Assembly: GCA_963843685.1 (NCBI GenBank)
Contig: CAWJLO010000010.1
Location: forward strand, 248,001-312,000
Origin: DASQHL01 sp963843685
Lineage (GTDB): Bacteria; Chloroflexota; Dehalococcoidia; DSTF01; JACRBR01
Reading direction: 5' to 3'
DNA length: 64,000 bases
In this document: one piece after another, positions 18,036 to 27,573 of the stretch
How positions within the stretch are numbered: position 1 is the stretch's first letter
How the letters are laid out: each line of letters opens with the position of its first letter
The notes under the pieces: generated by a model
The model's database searches: none
What the model saw: the letters and a program-made list of their open reading frames with translations, nothing else
What the model was told of the DNA's origin: nothing
Made by a program: the position numbers and the translations under genes

Positions 18036-18875
18036 CTAGGACGGCCAGCTCCCGCGGAAGACTTCTACGACGGGGCCGGTGAGGACGACGTCGCCCTCGC
18101 CGTCCCACTCAAGCGTGAGGACGCCGCCGGGGACGGTGAGTTCCATAGCGTTGTCTACCAGATCGAGGAGGCGGGCGGCGACCATGGTGGCGGAGGCGCC
18201 GGAGCCGCAGGAGAGTGTCTCGCCCACGCCACGCTCCCAGACGCGCATCTCGGCGCGGCCGCGGGAGAGGACGCGCACGACCTCGAAGTTTGTGCGGTTC
18301 GGGAAGAGGGCGTGGTGCTCGACGAGGGGGCCGACGTCGCGCAGGGGGTAGTCGGCAACGGGTTTGTCCTGGAAGTAGACGGCGTGCGGGTTGCCCATCG
18401 AGACGGGGGTGATGGGGATTGCGCGGCCATCGACCTTGAGCTCGAAGTCCTTGATGGGCGGGGGGGCGTCGATGGCGACGGGGATCTCGCGGGGATCGAG
18501 GCGGGGCGGGCCCATGCTCTCGCGGACGCTGGTGACGCGACCGTATTCGGTGGTGATGCGGACGCGCATGACGCCGGCGCCGGTCTCTACGTCGAACTCG
18601 TCGCCCTTCGGGGCGACGATGCCGGAGTCGACGGCGAACTTCACGAGGCAGCGCATGCCGTTGCCGGACATTTCGGCCTCGGAGCCGTCGGCGTTGAAGA
18701 TGCGCATGCGGACGGGGGCGCGCTGCGAGGACCCGGCGAGGATCAGGCCGTCGGCGCCGACGCCGAAATGGCGGTCGCAGATGGCGCGGGCAAGCGCGTT
18801 CCAATCCTGGTCGAGCGCGCGGGCATCGACGAGGACGAAGTCGTTACCGGTGCCGTGCAGCTTGGCGAAATCCAT
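18036..18875 (-). CDS. dapF: diaminopimelate epimerase
   Basis: 279 residues. Converts LL- to meso-diaminopimelate for lysine and peptidoglycan. HGTGNDFVLVDAR at the start, the first catalytic cysteine in EMSGNGMRCL, the Asn/Thr binding region VSMGNPHAVYF, and the second cysteine in TLSCGSGASA are all present. The ATG at 18875 is preferred over a TTG at 18899 because it matches the family N-terminus (MDFAKLHGTGNDF) and does not overlap miaA. Presence of dapF implies a DAP-dependent lysine or wall pathway. Confidence 0.95.
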   Translation of the reverse strand: MDFAKLHGTGNDFVLVDARALDQDWNALARAICDRHFGVGADGLILAGSSQRAPVRMRIFNADGSEAEMSGNGMRCLVKFAVDSGIVAPKGDEFDVETGAGVMRVRITTEYGRVTSVRESMGPPRLDPREIPVAIDAPPPIKDFELKVDGRAIPITPVSMGNPHAVYFQDKPVADYPLRDVGPLVEHHALFPNRTNFEVVRVLSRGRAEMRVWERGVGETLSCGSGASATMVAARLLDLVDNAMELTVPGGVLTLEWDGEGDVVLTGPVVEVFRGSWPS

Positions 18876-18895
18876 GGTGGGGTCAGGATACAGCG

Positions 18896-19834
18896 TCAAC
18901 CGCGGGATTCGGAAGCGGGGAGCGAGGAGACGATGGAGATCGCCCGCGCGACGAGGTCCGGCGCGGCGGCATCGAGCCAGTGGACGCGCGGGTCGCCGTC
19001 ACGGAACCACGTGTGCTGCATGCGGGCGAGGCGGTGGGTCTCGGTCTTGATGCGCGCGATCGCCTCGTCGAGCGTGCACTCGCCGCGGAGGTGCTCGCAG
19101 ATCTCGCGGTAGCCGATGCTGGCCATCGCAGGGAGATCGCACGAGTAGCCGGCGTCGTTGAGGTGGCGCACCTCGTCGACGAGGCCGGCGGCGATCATGG
19201 CATCGACGCGGGCGTCGATGCGGCGGTACAGGTGGGGGCGATCGAGGCGCAGACCGAGGATGGTGGCGGAGAACGCGGGCTCACCTTTCCCGCGCCACTC
19301 GCTGAAGGGGCGGCCGGTCGCGCGGGTGACCTCTATGGCGCGGATGATGCGGCGGGCGTTGTTGGGATCGATGGTGGCGGCGGAGGCGGGATCGATGCGG
19401 CGCAGCTCTTCGAGGATGGAGGCGACGCCGTGCGTGGCGGCGCGACTCTCCAGGTCGGCGCGGAGGGCGCGGTCAGGCGGGACGCGGGGGACGCGCCAGG
19501 CTTCGAGGAGTGCCCAGACGTACTGGCCCGTGCCGCCGACGACGATGGGGAGGCGATGGCGCGACCAGACGTCGGCGAGCGCGGCGTTCGCGGCATCGAG
19601 GAAGGCGGCGAGGGTGAAGGTTTCGTCGGGATCGGCGAGGTCGATGAGCCAGTGGCGCGCGGCTGCCTGCTCGGCGGGCGTGGGCTTGGCGGTGCCGACG
19701 TCCATGCCGCGGTAGAGCTGGCGCGAGTCGGCGCTGATGATCTCACCGTCAAGGCGGCGCGCGAGCTCGATCGCCAGCGCGGTCTTGCCGGTCGCGGTGG
19801 CGCCGACGATGGCGAGCAGCGGCGGGAGGGGCAT
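18896..19834 (-). CDS. miaA: tRNA dimethylallyltransferase
   Basis: 312 residues. Transfers dimethylallyl to A37 of tRNAs reading UNN codons. P-loop GATATGKTALAIELA, ISADSRQLYRGMDVGTAKP, the RHWLIDLADPDETF motif, VGGTGQYVWALLEAWRVP, and ASIGYREICEHL with the tRNA-contacting RLARMQHTWFR are all intact. Its ATG overlaps the tpiA stop codon (TGATG), and dapF follows 20 nt after it. Confidence 0.95.
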   Translation of the reverse strand: MPLPPLLAIVGATATGKTALAIELARRLDGEIISADSRQLYRGMDVGTAKPTPAEQAAARHWLIDLADPDETFTLAAFLDAANAALADVWSRHRLPIVVGGTGQYVWALLEAWRVPRVPPDRALRADLESRAATHGVASILEELRRIDPASAATIDPNNARRIIRAIEVTRATGRPFSEWRGKGEPAFSATILGLRLDRPHLYRRIDARVDAMIAAGLVDEVRHLNDAGYSCDLPAMASIGYREICEHLRGECTLDEAIARIKTETHRLARMQHTWFRDGDPRVHWLDAAAPDLVARAISIVSSLPASESRG

Positions 19835-20602
19835 CAGACGCGCGGGGTCGTGGTCCAGGCGGTGTTGCGGATGATGGCGGTGAAGCCGTCGGCCTTCAGG
19901 GACGCACCGCCCACGAGGCTGCCATCGACGTCGGGCTGGGTCATGAACTCGGCGACGTTCTCCGCGGTGACGGAGCCGCCGTAGAGGATGCGGACGTCGT
20001 CGGCGACGGAGCCGGCGAGCTGGCGTACGGTGTTCCGGATGAGGGCGATGGCGGCCTGCGCGGTGGGGCCGTCGGCGGCAAGGCCGGTGCCGATCGCCCA
20101 GACGGGCTCGTAGGCAATGATGAAGTCAGGCGTCGAGATCGACGCCGTCGAGACCGCCGCGGACCTGGCGGACGAGGACGGCTTCCGTCTCGCCGGCCTT
20201 GCGCTGTTCGAGCAGCTCGCCGACGCACATGATGGGCTTGAGGCCGTGGGCGAGCGCGGACTTCACGCGGCGGTTGACGGTGTCGTCCGTCTCGCCGAAG
20301 AACTGGCGGCGTTCGCTGTGGCCGATGATGGCGAACTGCGCGACCTCCGCGACCTGGGTCACGCTGATCTCGCCGGTGAAGGCGCCCTTCTCCTCCCAGT
20401 AGACGTTCTGCGAGCCGACCTGCACGGTCGAACCAGCGACAGCCGCTGAGACGTCGTGAAGGAAGACGAAGGGCGGGCAGAGGATCTTCTCGACGCCGGC
20501 GATGCTGTCGGCCTGGTCACGGATGGCCGTCGCGAGCGCGATGGCGTCGGCTCGCAGGGTGTTCATCTTCCAGTTGCCGGCGACGATGGGTGTGCGGGGC
20601 AT
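19834..20602 (-). CDS. tpiA: triosephosphate isomerase (frame interrupted)
   Basis: About 255 residues. Interconverts glyceraldehyde 3-phosphate and dihydroxyacetone phosphate. IVAGNWKMNTL with the catalytic lysine, FAIIGHSERRQFFGETDD with the catalytic histidine, and after the break AYEPVWAIGTG with the catalytic glutamate, then ILYGGSV and LVGGASLKADGF. The reading frame is lost at about 20130 (near the GGCGTC repeats) and resumes one frame over; the total length of 769 nt fits one inserted base. An essential enzyme with all catalytic residues, so a sequencing error is the likely cause. Between apgM (1 nt) and miaA (overlap). Confidence 0.93.
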
Positions 20603-20603
20603 G

Positions 20604-21806
20604 TCAGGCTCCGTACTTGGTGAGGCGGCTGGCGTAGGCCATGGCGAGCGACAGGACATCTTTCGCGGGGAAGGTGCCGAGGAGGCCCTTCGCGCAGGCC
20701 TTCTCGTTGAAGCCCTCGGTGGAATCGGACTGGGCGAAGTTTCGGGTGTGGAAGAGGAACGGCACGGGGTGCCAGGAGTGGCCGCGGACGACGGCGGGGG
20801 TGGAGTGATCGCCGGCGACCATGAAGACGTCGGCCTGGAGCCCGTGGAGCGTCTCGATGTAGGTATCGACCTCCTCGAGCGCGGCGATCTTCGCCTGGAA
20901 GTCGCCGTCCTCGCCGGCGGCGTCAGCACGCTTGAAGTGGATGAAGAAGAAGTCGTAGCTGTCCCAGTTCTGCTTGAGGGTCTCGACCTCATCGGCGAAC
21001 GACGAGCCGGTCTTGAGCACGTCCATGCCGACGAGTTTGGCCAAGCCGCGATACATCGGGTAGGCGGCGATGGCGGCAGCGCGGAACTTGCAGGTGTCTA
21101 CGATGGCGGGCATGGGCGGGTGCTTGGCGATGCCGCGGAGGGTGAGCATGTTGGCGGCGCGCTCGTCATGGAGGATGCGCTCTGCCTGCGACACGAAGTC
21201 GTTGATGGCGCTGGCGGTGGCTTCGGCCTCCGGCGCGAGGGCGCGCGCCGCGAGGGGCTTCACGCCTTCGCGCTGGGGGTCGGTCTCGGAGACCTTGTCG
21301 GAGAGGCCTTCGCCGCGGAGGACGAGGAGGAAGCGATGGTCGCGGACGGGCTCGACGAAGACTTGGGCGCCGGGCACCTTGATCATCGCGAGCTTTTCGC
21401 AGAGCGGGGCCGAATCGGCTGTGGCGATGCGGCCGGCGCGGCGGTCGGTGATGCGGCCGTCGGCGTCGACGGTGCAGAAGTTGCCGCGGGCAGCGACATC
21501 CGTGGACTTGAGGTCGAAGTCGATGCCGAGCGCCTCGAGCACGCCGCGGCCGACGGTGTAGCGCAGCGGGTCGTATCCGAAGAGCGCGAGGTGGCCGGGG
21601 CCGCTGCCGGGGGTGACTCCGTAGTCCACAGGCAAGGTGAGTCCGCAGATACTCTCCTGGGCGAGGCGATCGAGATACTGGATGTTCGCCTGCTCGAGCT
21701 CGGAGCGGCCGGATTCGTTCGGGAGGCCGCCGAGTCCGTCGATGACGAGCAGGAGGATCTTGGTGTCGTTGGGGACCGCGAGTTCGCGGAGAAGCTCCAG
21801 ATTCAC
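20604..21806 (-). CDS. apgM: 2,3-bisphosphoglycerate-independent phosphoglycerate mutase, archaeal type
   Basis: 400 residues of the alkaline-phosphatase superfamily. Interconverts 3- and 2-phosphoglycerate using two metal ions. LLLVIDGLGGLP carries the first metal aspartate, TPGSGPGHLALFGYDP the phospho-serine region, FFFIHFKRADAAGEDGD and VFMVAGDHSTP the remaining metal ligands. First gene of the operon apgM-tpiA-miaA-dapF-GNAT-DUF421-GH36. The GTG at 21806 is chosen because TACACT ends 7 nt upstream (21814-21819) and no Shine-Dalgarno is present. Confidence 0.93.
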   Translation of the reverse strand: MNLELLRELAVPNDTKILLLVIDGLGGLPNESGRSELEQANIQYLDRLAQESICGLTLPVDYGVTPGSGPGHLALFGYDPLRYTVGRGVLEALGIDFDLKSTDVAARGNFCTVDADGRITDRRAGRIATADSAPLCEKLAMIKVPGAQVFVEPVRDHRFLLVLRGEGLSDKVSETDPQREGVKPLAARALAPEAEATASAINDFVSQAERILHDERAANMLTLRGIAKHPPMPAIVDTCKFRAAAIAAYPMYRGLAKLVGMDVLKTGSSFADEVETLKQNWDSYDFFFIHFKRADAAGEDGDFQAKIAALEEVDTYIETLHGLQADVFMVAGDHSTPAVVRGHSWHPVPFLFHTRNFAQSDSTEGFNEKACAKGLLGTFPAKDVLSLAMAYASRLTKYGA

Positions 21807-21813
21807 GGGCCGC

Positions 21814-21819
21814 AGTGTA
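21814..21819 (-). promoter_or_regulatory. -10 box of the leaderless apgM operon promoter
   Basis: TACACT on the minus strand ends exactly 7 nt before the GTG start of apgM, so transcription would begin at or next to the start codon. No recognisable -35 is seen. Confidence 0.5.
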
Positions 21820-21865
21820 TCACGGGGTGGAGGAGAAGCGAGACGCGAGACGCCGGACGTACCGG

Positions 21866-23188
21866 TTACGGAGCGGCGGGTTCCAGTTCTGCGGACGGCG
21901 CCGCGGCCGGACGCGCGATGGGGCGAGATCCGGCTGGACGCGCGGGCTTCTTCGGCATGAGGCCAAGCGCGTGCGACAGCGGCCAGGCGAGGGCGACGCT
22001 CGCGGGGACGTAGACGGCGACGAGGAAGGTCCACCAGACGGCGGATGGCACCTGCTCGAGGCGGAGCTGGCTCGCGACGAGGCGCATGGGGTCGTTGATG
22101 ATGAGGAGCGCGTAGGACATGACGCCGACCGTCGTGAGGGCGCGCACCGGGAGACTGACGTCGATGCGGCTGGGGGGCTTGAGCAGCAGGGGCAGCACGA
22201 GCAGGGCGAGGCCGAGCGTCATGAGAGGGATGGCGAGCGACTGCCAGTAGCGGACGGACCAGCGACCGATGAGGAGATCGCCGGTGGTGTGCGCGGCGAA
22301 CCCGAGCACCAGCAACGAGACGATCACGTAGGGATTGCGCATGAAGCGCAGTGCGCGATCGCGTTCGGGTGACGCGAGGAGCCAGCCGATGGCCATGCCG
22401 GCGGTGAACTCGAAGAGGCGGAAGGGGGCCCAGCCGGTGACGAGGCGGAACTGGAACTCGGGGGCGCCGAAGCGGTCGACGATCCACCAGTTCGCGCCGA
22501 CCGTGATGGCGAACGTGAGCAGGAGGAACGGCAGGACGCCGATGCGCTTCATGAGGAAGAAGAGCAGCGGGAAGAGGAGGTAGTACTGGGCGAGCAGGCC
22601 GACGAACCAGAGCGCGAGCTGTGGAGCGAAGAACCACTGGTCATGCAGCAGGCGGGGCACGAGGGCGACGCTGGCGTAGACGACGCCACGATCGAGGAGG
22701 ATGTGCGTGTGGAGGGAGATGGTCGTGCCGCTGCCGAAGTGCTGGGAGAAGGTGCCGCCGTCGAGTGACACCTGGCGCCAGACGATGGCGCAGATGACGG
22801 CGTAGGTGATGGCGACGCCGACCCAGTACGGCACGAGGAGCTTGCGGAAGCGCTGGAGGAAGAAGCGCGGCCAGCTCAGCGCGTCGCCGGCGCGATAGGC
22901 GGCGATGGTGAGCGAGACGCCGCTGATGAGCATGAAGAGCGGGACGCCCTCGAAGCCGTCGCGGAAGAGGAGGTCGGTGAAGGCGGTAAAGATGCGCCAC
23001 GGGCCCTCGCCGTGCCGCACCTGCCATGTGAGCTGCTCGTAGTACTCGCGAGGGACAGCGGGGAAGAACTCCAGGTCGCCCCAGAGGTGGAAGAGCAGCA
23101 CCCAGAGGATGGCGAGGCCGCGCAGAATGTCGATGGCGACGATGCGCTCGTTGCGGCGGTGTTCGCCGGCGGTCTTGCCGTCGTCCAT
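21866..23188 (-). CDS. acyltransferase 3 family membrane protein
   Basis: 440 residues, about ten membrane helices. Starts RIVAIDILRGLAILWVLLFH (the R-x(10)-H motif that carries out O-acyl transfer), then FFLQRFRKLLVPYWVGVAI, as in acyltransferase-3 proteins that acetylate or succinylate sugars and lipids at the membrane. A proline/alanine-rich tail ends the protein. GGCAGGAGC before the ATG at 23188 supports that start over the longer reading from 23215. The acceptor is unknown. It is divergent from the amidase gene. Confidence 0.85.
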   Translation of the reverse strand: MDDGKTAGEHRRNERIVAIDILRGLAILWVLLFHLWGDLEFFPAVPREYYEQLTWQVRHGEGPWRIFTAFTDLLFRDGFEGVPLFMLISGVSLTIAAYRAGDALSWPRFFLQRFRKLLVPYWVGVAITYAVICAIVWRQVSLDGGTFSQHFGSGTTISLHTHILLDRGVVYASVALVPRLLHDQWFFAPQLALWFVGLLAQYYLLFPLLFFLMKRIGVLPFLLLTFAITVGANWWIVDRFGAPEFQFRLVTGWAPFRLFEFTAGMAIGWLLASPERDRALRFMRNPYVIVSLLVLGFAAHTTGDLLIGRWSVRYWQSLAIPLMTLGLALLVLPLLLKPPSRIDVSLPVRALTTVGVMSYALLIINDPMRLVASQLRLEQVPSAVWWTFLVAVYVPASVALAWPLSHALGLMPKKPARPAGSRPIARPAAAPSAELEPAAP

Positions 23189-23359
23189 GCTCCTGCCAAA
23201 CACGACTACCGGCACGGCCGGGCGCGGGGGTTGGGGGCGACGATACGGTGCGGAGCAGCTAGCTTCAAGTGTTCATGCGAATCGATGTCCACCGCAGCGG
23301 ACGTGCGTCGATCCCAGCCCGAGAGTGGCGTAGACTCCTGACGAGCGGAGGGATTGACC

Positions 23360-24766
23360 ATGAAGCCGTGGCTCGACGACGCGTGCTCGCTGGCGGAAGC
23401 GATCCGAGGCGGCGAGGTGCGCTCGGCGGACGCCGTCGAGGCGTCACTGGAGGCGATCGCCGCGTCGCAGCTCAACGCCGTCGTGTATGTCGACGCGGAG
23501 GGGGCGAGGAGGCAGGCGGAAGTTGTCGACCGGCGCGTGGCGGCCGGCGAGGACGCGGGGCCGTTCGGGGGCGTGCCGCTGCTGGTGAAGGACCTTGAGC
23601 ACGCGCGCGGGATGCCGACGACGTTCGGGTCGGTGCCGTACAAGGACAATGTCGTCGACCACGACTCGACGCACGTGGCGCGGCTGCGGGCGGCGGGAGC
23701 GGTGATCCTGGGGAAGTCGGCGGCGCCGGAGTTCGGGCTGGTGGCGTACACGGCGACGAAGCTGCACGGCGTGACGCGCAACCCGTGGAACCTGGAGCGC
23801 ACGCCGGCGGGATCGTCAGGGGGATCGGCGGCGGCGGTGTCGGGCGGGCTCGTGCCGCTGGCGACAGGGAGCGACGGTGGCGGATCAATCCGGAAGCCGG
23901 CGGCGTTCTGCGGGCTCGTTGGACTGAAGGGGACGTTCGGCCGCATACCGCGCGGGCCGCAGGCGGAGAACGGGCCGCTGACGTCGTGCTGGGGCACAGT
24001 TTCGCGCAGCGTTCGGGATACGGCGCGCTGGTTCGAAGTGGCGTCGGGCTACGACGCGCGCGATCCGTTCTCGCTGCCGCGTATCGAGGGGTGGGAGCGC
24101 GATCTTGGGACGCGCGACCTGCGCTCGTTGCGCGTGGCGGTGTCGCCGGACCTGGGATGCGCGGCGATCGCAGCCGACGTGCGGAAGGTGGTGGTAGAGG
24201 CGGCGGACGCACTCGTGGCGGCGACGGGGATGCAGAGGGTTGAAATCGACGTGCGGCTGCCGGAGGGCGGGGCGAAGTGGCTGAACGCGGGGGCGCCATC
24301 GCTGTTCAACGAGTTGAAAGATTACTGGCCGGACTGCAAGGACGACCTGACGTTCGAGATCGCGTTCTCGATGCAGTGGACGGCCGAGAACTACCGCGTG
24401 TGGCACGCGGCGTCGGTCGACCGATTCCGGGTGGTGCTGAACGAGGCGATGGCTGACCTGTTCGAGCAGACGGACATCGTGCTGTGCGCGACGGACCCGG
24501 TGGAGCCGTTCGCGGCGGAAGGGCCGATGCCGAGCCGGGTGGACGGCGAGCGCGTCGGGCGGAACAACAACGGCGCGCTGACGATCCCGGCGAACATCAC
24601 GGGCTATCCGGCGATCTCGATGCCGGCGGGGCTGACGCCGTCCGGGCTGCCGGTCGGGCTGCAGGCGTACGCACGGCGGCACGAAGACCAGACGCTGCTG
24701 GACCTGGCGCTGGCGATGGAGCGGGCACGGCCGTGGCCGCTGGTGGCGCCGGGCGCGCCGGTCTGA
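23360..24766 (+). CDS. amidase signature family protein
   Basis: 468 residues. The Ser-cisSer-Lys triad of the amidase signature is visible: the lysine in PLLVKDLEHARG (about residue 75) and the GSSGGSAAAVSGG loop with both serines (about residues 148-155), followed by ATGSDGGGSIRKPAAFCGLVG. Hydrolyses an amide bond of a small molecule; GatA is unlikely because the partner genes are absent and the sequence resembles stand-alone amidases. CGGAGGG lies 8 nt before the ATG at 23360. Confidence 0.9.
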   Translation: MKPWLDDACSLAEAIRGGEVRSADAVEASLEAIAASQLNAVVYVDAEGARRQAEVVDRRVAAGEDAGPFGGVPLLVKDLEHARGMPTTFGSVPYKDNVVDHDSTHVARLRAAGAVILGKSAAPEFGLVAYTATKLHGVTRNPWNLERTPAGSSGGSAAAVSGGLVPLATGSDGGGSIRKPAAFCGLVGLKGTFGRIPRGPQAENGPLTSCWGTVSRSVRDTARWFEVASGYDARDPFSLPRIEGWERDLGTRDLRSLRVAVSPDLGCAAIAADVRKVVVEAADALVAATGMQRVEIDVRLPEGGAKWLNAGAPSLFNELKDYWPDCKDDLTFEIAFSMQWTAENYRVWHAASVDRFRVVLNEAMADLFEQTDIVLCATDPVEPFAAEGPMPSRVDGERVGRNNNGALTIPANITGYPAISMPAGLTPSGLPVGLQAYARRHEDQTLLDLALAMERARPWPLVAPGAPV

Positions 24767-24777
24767 AGCTGCCTCGA

Positions 24778-24783
24778 TATACT
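24778..24783 (+). promoter_or_regulatory. -10 box of a leaderless promoter (DUF6886 gene)
   Basis: TATACT ends 7 nt before the GTG at 24791, the same arrangement as at several other genes of the window. Confidence 0.45.
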
Positions 24784-24790
24784 CCGCGCC

Positions 24791-25327
24791 GTGGTCCTCT
24801 ATCACTTCAGCGAAGAGCCTGACATCCGCGTGTTCGAGCCGCGGTCGCCGATCGAGCGGCCGGAGGTGGAGCCGCTGGTGTGGGCGATCGACGAGTGGCA
24901 CCAGGCGATGTACTTCGTGCCGCGGGACTGTCCGCGCGCGTGCTTCTGGCCAGGGACAACAGACGACGGACGCGGACCGCGAGCGGTGGTTCGGCGGGAT
25001 CGACGCGCGGATGGTGATCGCGGTGGAGCGGGCTGGCTGGAGCGGATCCGGGAAACCGTGCTGTATCGCTACGAGATGCCGGAAGCGACGTTCGTGCTGA
25101 ACGACGAGACGGCGGGGCACTACGTGAGCCGCGAAGCGGTCACGCCGCTGAGCGTCGAGCCGGTGGGGGATCTGCTCACGGCGATGGCGGCGGCGAGCGT
25201 CGAGCTGCGCGTGACGCCGTCGCTCGTCGAGCTGTGGCGGCGGGTGATCCGGAGCACGCTGTGCTTTTCGGGCACGCGGCTGCGGAACGCGGCGGGGTAC
25301 GATCCGGCGCTGTTTGTCCAGAGCTAG
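24791..25327 (+). CDS. DUF6886 family protein (two compensating frameshifts)
   Basis: 178 residues starting MVLYHFSEEPDIRVFEPR, then VEPLVWAIDEWHQAMYFVPR and DCPRACFWPG, which I recognise as the DUF6886 family of unknown function. Between about 24960 and 25035 the frame reads DDGRGPRAVVRRDRR, but the next frame gives DADRERWFGGIDARMVIAVE, which fits the family; two opposite indels therefore flank this stretch. The end (LRVTPSLVELWRRVIRST) is in the original frame. Its stop codon shares the tetranucleotide CTAG with the stop codon of the convergent purU gene. Confidence 0.7.
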   Translation: MVLYHFSEEPDIRVFEPRSPIERPEVEPLVWAIDEWHQAMYFVPRDCPRACFWPGTTDDGRGPRAVVRRDRRADGDRGGAGWLERIRETVLYRYEMPEATFVLNDETAGHYVSREAVTPLSVEPVGDLLTAMAAASVELRVTPSLVELWRRVIRSTLCFSGTRLRNAAGYDPALFVQS

Positions 25328-26184
25328 TCGAAGACGACGGTCTTGTTGCCGTAGACGAGCACGCGGTTGCGCAGGTGGAGATCGACGGCGCGAGCGAGGA
25401 CGGTGCGCTCGAGGTCGCGGCCCTTGCGGACGAGATCCTCGACGGAATCGCGGTGGCTGACGCGCGCGACATCCTGATCGATGATGGGGCCCTGGTCGAG
25501 CTCGGGCGTGGCGTAGTGGGCGGTGGCGCCGATGATCTTGACGCCGCGCTCGTGGGCCTGGTGGTAGGGGCGGGCGCCGGCGAACGCGGGCAGGAACGAA
25601 TGGTGGATGTTGATGATGCGCCGCGGGTACTTGCGCACGAAACCGTCGCTGAGCACCTGCATGTAACGGGCGAGGATCACCAGATCGACCCGCTGTGACT
25701 CCAGCTCACGGACGACGTGCGCCTCCTGGTCCGCCTTCGTGTCGGGTGTGATCGGCGCGTGCAGAAACGCGACGCCGAACTCGTCGGCGATGGGGCGCGC
25801 GTCGGGGTGGTTGCTGACGACGAGCGGGATCTCGGCGTGCAGCTCGCCCAGGCGCCAGCGGGCGAGCAGATCGTAGAGGCAGTGGTGGAGCTTCGAGGCG
25901 AGGATGGCGACGCGCGGCACCTCGTCGGAGAAACGGAGGCTCCACGTCATGGCGAAGCGCTCGGCGATGGGCTGGAAGGCCTCGGCGATGGCGTCGCGGT
26001 GGAGGGCGAAGCCTTCGAGCTGCCACTCGACGCGCTGGAGGAAGACGTCCTCCTCGCGGTCGGTGTGCTGGTCGGCGTGGACGATGTTGCCGTCGTTGCG
26101 GTAGAGGAAGTCGGAGACCGCAGCCACGAGCCCCTTCTGGTCGCGACAGGAGAGCAGCAGTACCGCAGTAACGCCGTTGGCCAT
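25324..26184 (-). CDS. purU: formyltetrahydrofolate deformylase
   Basis: 286 residues. Hydrolyses 10-formyltetrahydrofolate to formate and tetrahydrofolate, supplying formate for PurT or balancing one-carbon pools. An N-terminal ACT domain (LLLSCRDQKGLVAAVSDFLY) is followed by a formyltransferase domain with NHPDARPIADEFGVAF, ILARYMQVLSDGFV, the active-site INIHHSFLPAFAGARPY (Asn and His), and GATAHYATPELDQGPIIDQD. TATCGT ends 7 nt before the ATG, indicating a leaderless message. Confidence 0.93.
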   Translation of the reverse strand: MANGVTAVLLLSCRDQKGLVAAVSDFLYRNDGNIVHADQHTDREEDVFLQRVEWQLEGFALHRDAIAEAFQPIAERFAMTWSLRFSDEVPRVAILASKLHHCLYDLLARWRLGELHAEIPLVVSNHPDARPIADEFGVAFLHAPITPDTKADQEAHVVRELESQRVDLVILARYMQVLSDGFVRKYPRRIINIHHSFLPAFAGARPYHQAHERGVKIIGATAHYATPELDQGPIIDQDVARVSHRDSVEDLVRKGRDLERTVLARAVDLHLRNRVLVYGNKTVVFD

Positions 26185-26225
26185 CGGGCTGACGATAGCA
26201 CAGCATCGCGCGGGCAGGTGTCAGG

Positions 26226-27461
26226 CTATCCCCTGAGGCCGACCGGCAATGACGCCAAGCCGCGGAGCGTGAAGTTGGGCTTGTAGGGCGGCGTCTCGTC
26301 CAGCAGGCGCATCTCCGGGAAGCGGCGCACCATCTCGCCGATGGCGATTTGTCCCTCGACGCGGGCGAGCGGCGCTCCGAGGCAGAAGTGGATGCCCATG
26401 CCGAACGCGAGGTGGCGGTTCTCGACGCGCCCGACGTCGAGCCTGTCGGCATCCGGGAACTGATTCTCGTCACGGTTCGCGGAGCCGAGGAGGAGGATGG
26501 CGGACTTGCCTTTCTCCAGCGTCATACTCGGCAGGGCGATGTCCTCAGTTGCGATGCGCAGCGTGAGCTGCACCGGCGGATCGAAGCGAAGCAGCTCTTC
26601 GACGGCGGTGACGATGAGGGACGGATCGTCCTGGAGTCGCCGGCGCTGGTCGGGAGAACGCAGCAGGGCGAGGGTGCCGTTGCCGATGAGGTTCACCGTC
26701 GTCTCGTGGCCGGCGATGAGGAGGAGGATGCCGGTGGCGATCAGCTCGTTCTCCGAGAGCTTGTCGCCCTCGTTCTCGGCGACGATCAGCGCGCTGAGCA
26801 CATCGTCCCGGAGATCCTTCCTGCGGGCGGCGATCAGCTCACGGAAGTAGTCGGAGAACTCCGTGAAGGCCTGCTCGCGGCGGGCGACCTCCTCCGGCGG
26901 CAGGACGAAGTCGGGGTCGAGGCTGCGGGCGGCGACGGCGGACCAGGCACGGAAGCGGTCGACGTCCTCGGGCGGGACGCCGAGCAGCTCGCAGATCATG
27001 GCGACGGGGAGCGGGAAGGCGAGGTCGGCGACAACGTCGATCTCGCCGCGCTCCTCCGCCGCGTCGAGGAGGCCATCGACGATCTCCCTGATCCTCGGCT
27101 TCATGGCTTCGACGACGCGCGGAGTGAACGCCTTGTTGACGAGGCCGCGGAGACGGGTGTGGTCGGGCGGGTCCATGAACAGGAACGGGCGCGTCATATC
27201 GGCGAGCACCTGGTCGGGGTCCATGCCCTGCGACACGAGCCCCTCGCGGAATCCTTCCGACTTCGTCTGGTCGCTGCTCGCGCGGTGGTCGCGGAGGAGG
27301 GCGGCGCAGTCGGCGTACTTGCTGAGCACGGTGACGCTGGCCAGCTCGCTGTAGTGGGCAGGGTCCTCTTCGCGGAAACGACGGTAGAAGGGATACGGGT
27401 CGTCGTGGAAGGCGGGATCGAACGGATTGAAGACGAGCGGAGCGGCGGCGGCTTCGGCCAT
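26226..27461 (-). CDS. cytochrome P450
   Basis: 411 residues of a soluble bacterial P450. I-helix LLIAGHETTVNLIGNG, the ExxR motif in EELLRFDPP (E-L-L-R), and the heme loop FGMGIHFCLGAPLAR with the ligand cysteine are intact. Probably hydroxylates a fatty, terpenoid or aromatic compound; redox partners are not adjacent. AGGAGGTGA lies 5 nt before the ATG at 27461, one of the strongest ribosome binding sites in the window, so the ATG at 27509 is less likely. Divergent from the LLM oxidoreductase gene. Confidence 0.93.
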   Translation of the reverse strand: MAEAAAAPLVFNPFDPAFHDDPYPFYRRFREEDPAHYSELASVTVLSKYADCAALLRDHRASSDQTKSEGFREGLVSQGMDPDQVLADMTRPFLFMDPPDHTRLRGLVNKAFTPRVVEAMKPRIREIVDGLLDAAEERGEIDVVADLAFPLPVAMICELLGVPPEDVDRFRAWSAVAARSLDPDFVLPPEEVARREQAFTEFSDYFRELIAARRKDLRDDVLSALIVAENEGDKLSENELIATGILLLIAGHETTVNLIGNGTLALLRSPDQRRRLQDDPSLIVTAVEELLRFDPPVQLTLRIATEDIALPSMTLEKGKSAILLLGSANRDENQFPDADRLDVGRVENRHLAFGMGIHFCLGAPLARVEGQIAIGEMVRRFPEMRLLDETPPYKPNFTLRGLASLPVGLRG

Positions 27462-27573
27462 GGGGGTCACCTCCTGCGGCGCCGGCGTGGCGCCTTGAGA
27501 TTTGATCATCGTATGGCGCCAGAAGCGGCGCAAGCCGTGGCCGATTGGGCTATTCGCAGCGGACCGAAACTGT

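Noticed and set aside
20604..22637. 677-codon frame as one long protein
   Set aside because: The conserved phosphoglycerate mutase begins at 21806; the upstream part is a shadow of the acyltransferase gene.
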